From: Muribaculaceae bacterium
GTDB lineage: Bacteria; Bacteroidota; Bacteroidia; Bacteroidales; Muribaculaceae
Direction of reading: 5' to 3'
Assembly: GCA_017555085.1 (NCBI GenBank)
Contig: JAFZHD010000028.1
Span: 16,495 to 80,494, forward strand
DNA: 64,000 nt
Below, piece by piece: positions 63,911-64,000 of this stretch. The position numbers and the translations under genes were made by a program. Within the stretch, counting starts at the first letter, position 1. Every line of letters starts with the position of its first letter. The notes below the pieces were generated by a model. The model was given only the letters and a program-made list of their open reading frames with translations, ran no database searches and was not told where the DNA came from.

Positions 63911-64000
63911 TTATTTACCTTTGCGTATTTTGATTTCCTCGTTGATGTCGCGTCCGCGGCGCAATAGTATTTTAAGTGTGAATGCTTTTATGAAACCGCA
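63911..64000 (-). CDS. C-terminal end of an unidentified gene (cut by window edge)
   Basis: The last 29 codons of a minus-strand gene, ending LLRRGRDINEEIKIRKGK then TAA, 6 bases upstream of radC. Too little is visible to assign a family. Confidence 0.5.
   Translation of the reverse strand, partial: CGFIKAFTLKILLRRGRDINEEIKIRKGK

Overview
The window is a piece of a Bacteroidales chromosome, most likely from a gut family such as Muribaculaceae (inference). Supporting signs are: TAnnTTTG -7 promoter boxes with a TTG/TTTG element 19-20 bases upstream; an Rpb6-type omega subunit; a CBM20-bearing MalQ; a DUF4301 protein; a GldB-like lipoprotein; tandem GHL10 glycoside hydrolases with C-terminal sorting-like tails; and a typical bacterial RNase P RNA.

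Layout. 1-0.4 kb: start of malQ, running off the left edge. 0.5-15.2 kb: mostly housekeeping genes (B12-dependent ribonucleotide reductase, nitroreductase, dnaA, MCE lipid-transport protein, cell-wall amidase, GldB-like lipoprotein, thioredoxin-fold protein, priA, a Cys-rich LTxxQ protein, DUF4301). 15.5-24 kb: accessory stretch with a 1911-residue transglutaminase/SF1 helicase/VSR-nuclease protein, a decayed IS30-type transposase and a BspA-like leucine-rich-repeat protein. 24-33.3 kb: TPR protein, NDH-2, tsaC, polyprenyl sugar transferase, ClC channel, rpsO, rpoZ and bamD. 33.4-35.4 kb: eroded phage material with a papain-fold toxin-like domain and two small opposing genes. 35.4-45.3 kb: an SGNH hydrolase and three tandem GHL10 paralogues. 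45.4-55.9 kb: PASTA protein, pseudouridine synthase, acyltransferase, metallophosphoesterase, tex, folK, comEC, yeiH and aroE. 55.9-56.3 kb: rnpB.

56.4-62.8 kb is the most interesting part, an AT-rich island. It holds a 473-residue protein with two C-terminal membrane helices, then a 1320-residue Cas13b-like effector with RxxxxH HEPN motifs near both ends. The start codon of a reverse-transcriptase pseudogene overlaps the cas13b stop codon, and a six-repeat CRISPR array with its own promoter follows. No cas1 or cas2 is present. The layout is a type VI-B RNA-targeting CRISPR locus, but the accessory protein does not look like the small Csx27 or Csx28 proteins, and the RT relic suggests that the operon once carried a reverse transcriptase, perhaps for taking spacers from RNA (inference). 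The window closes with a small membrane protein, radC and the tail of an unidentified gene.

Operons visible from spacing: amidase-MCE; 133-residue membrane protein-priA; NDH-2-tsaC-sugar transferase-ClC; bamD-rpoZ; PASTA-pseudouridine synthase; acyltransferase-metallophosphoesterase-tex-folK; aroE-yeiH-comEC; and 2TM protein-cas13b-RT relic.
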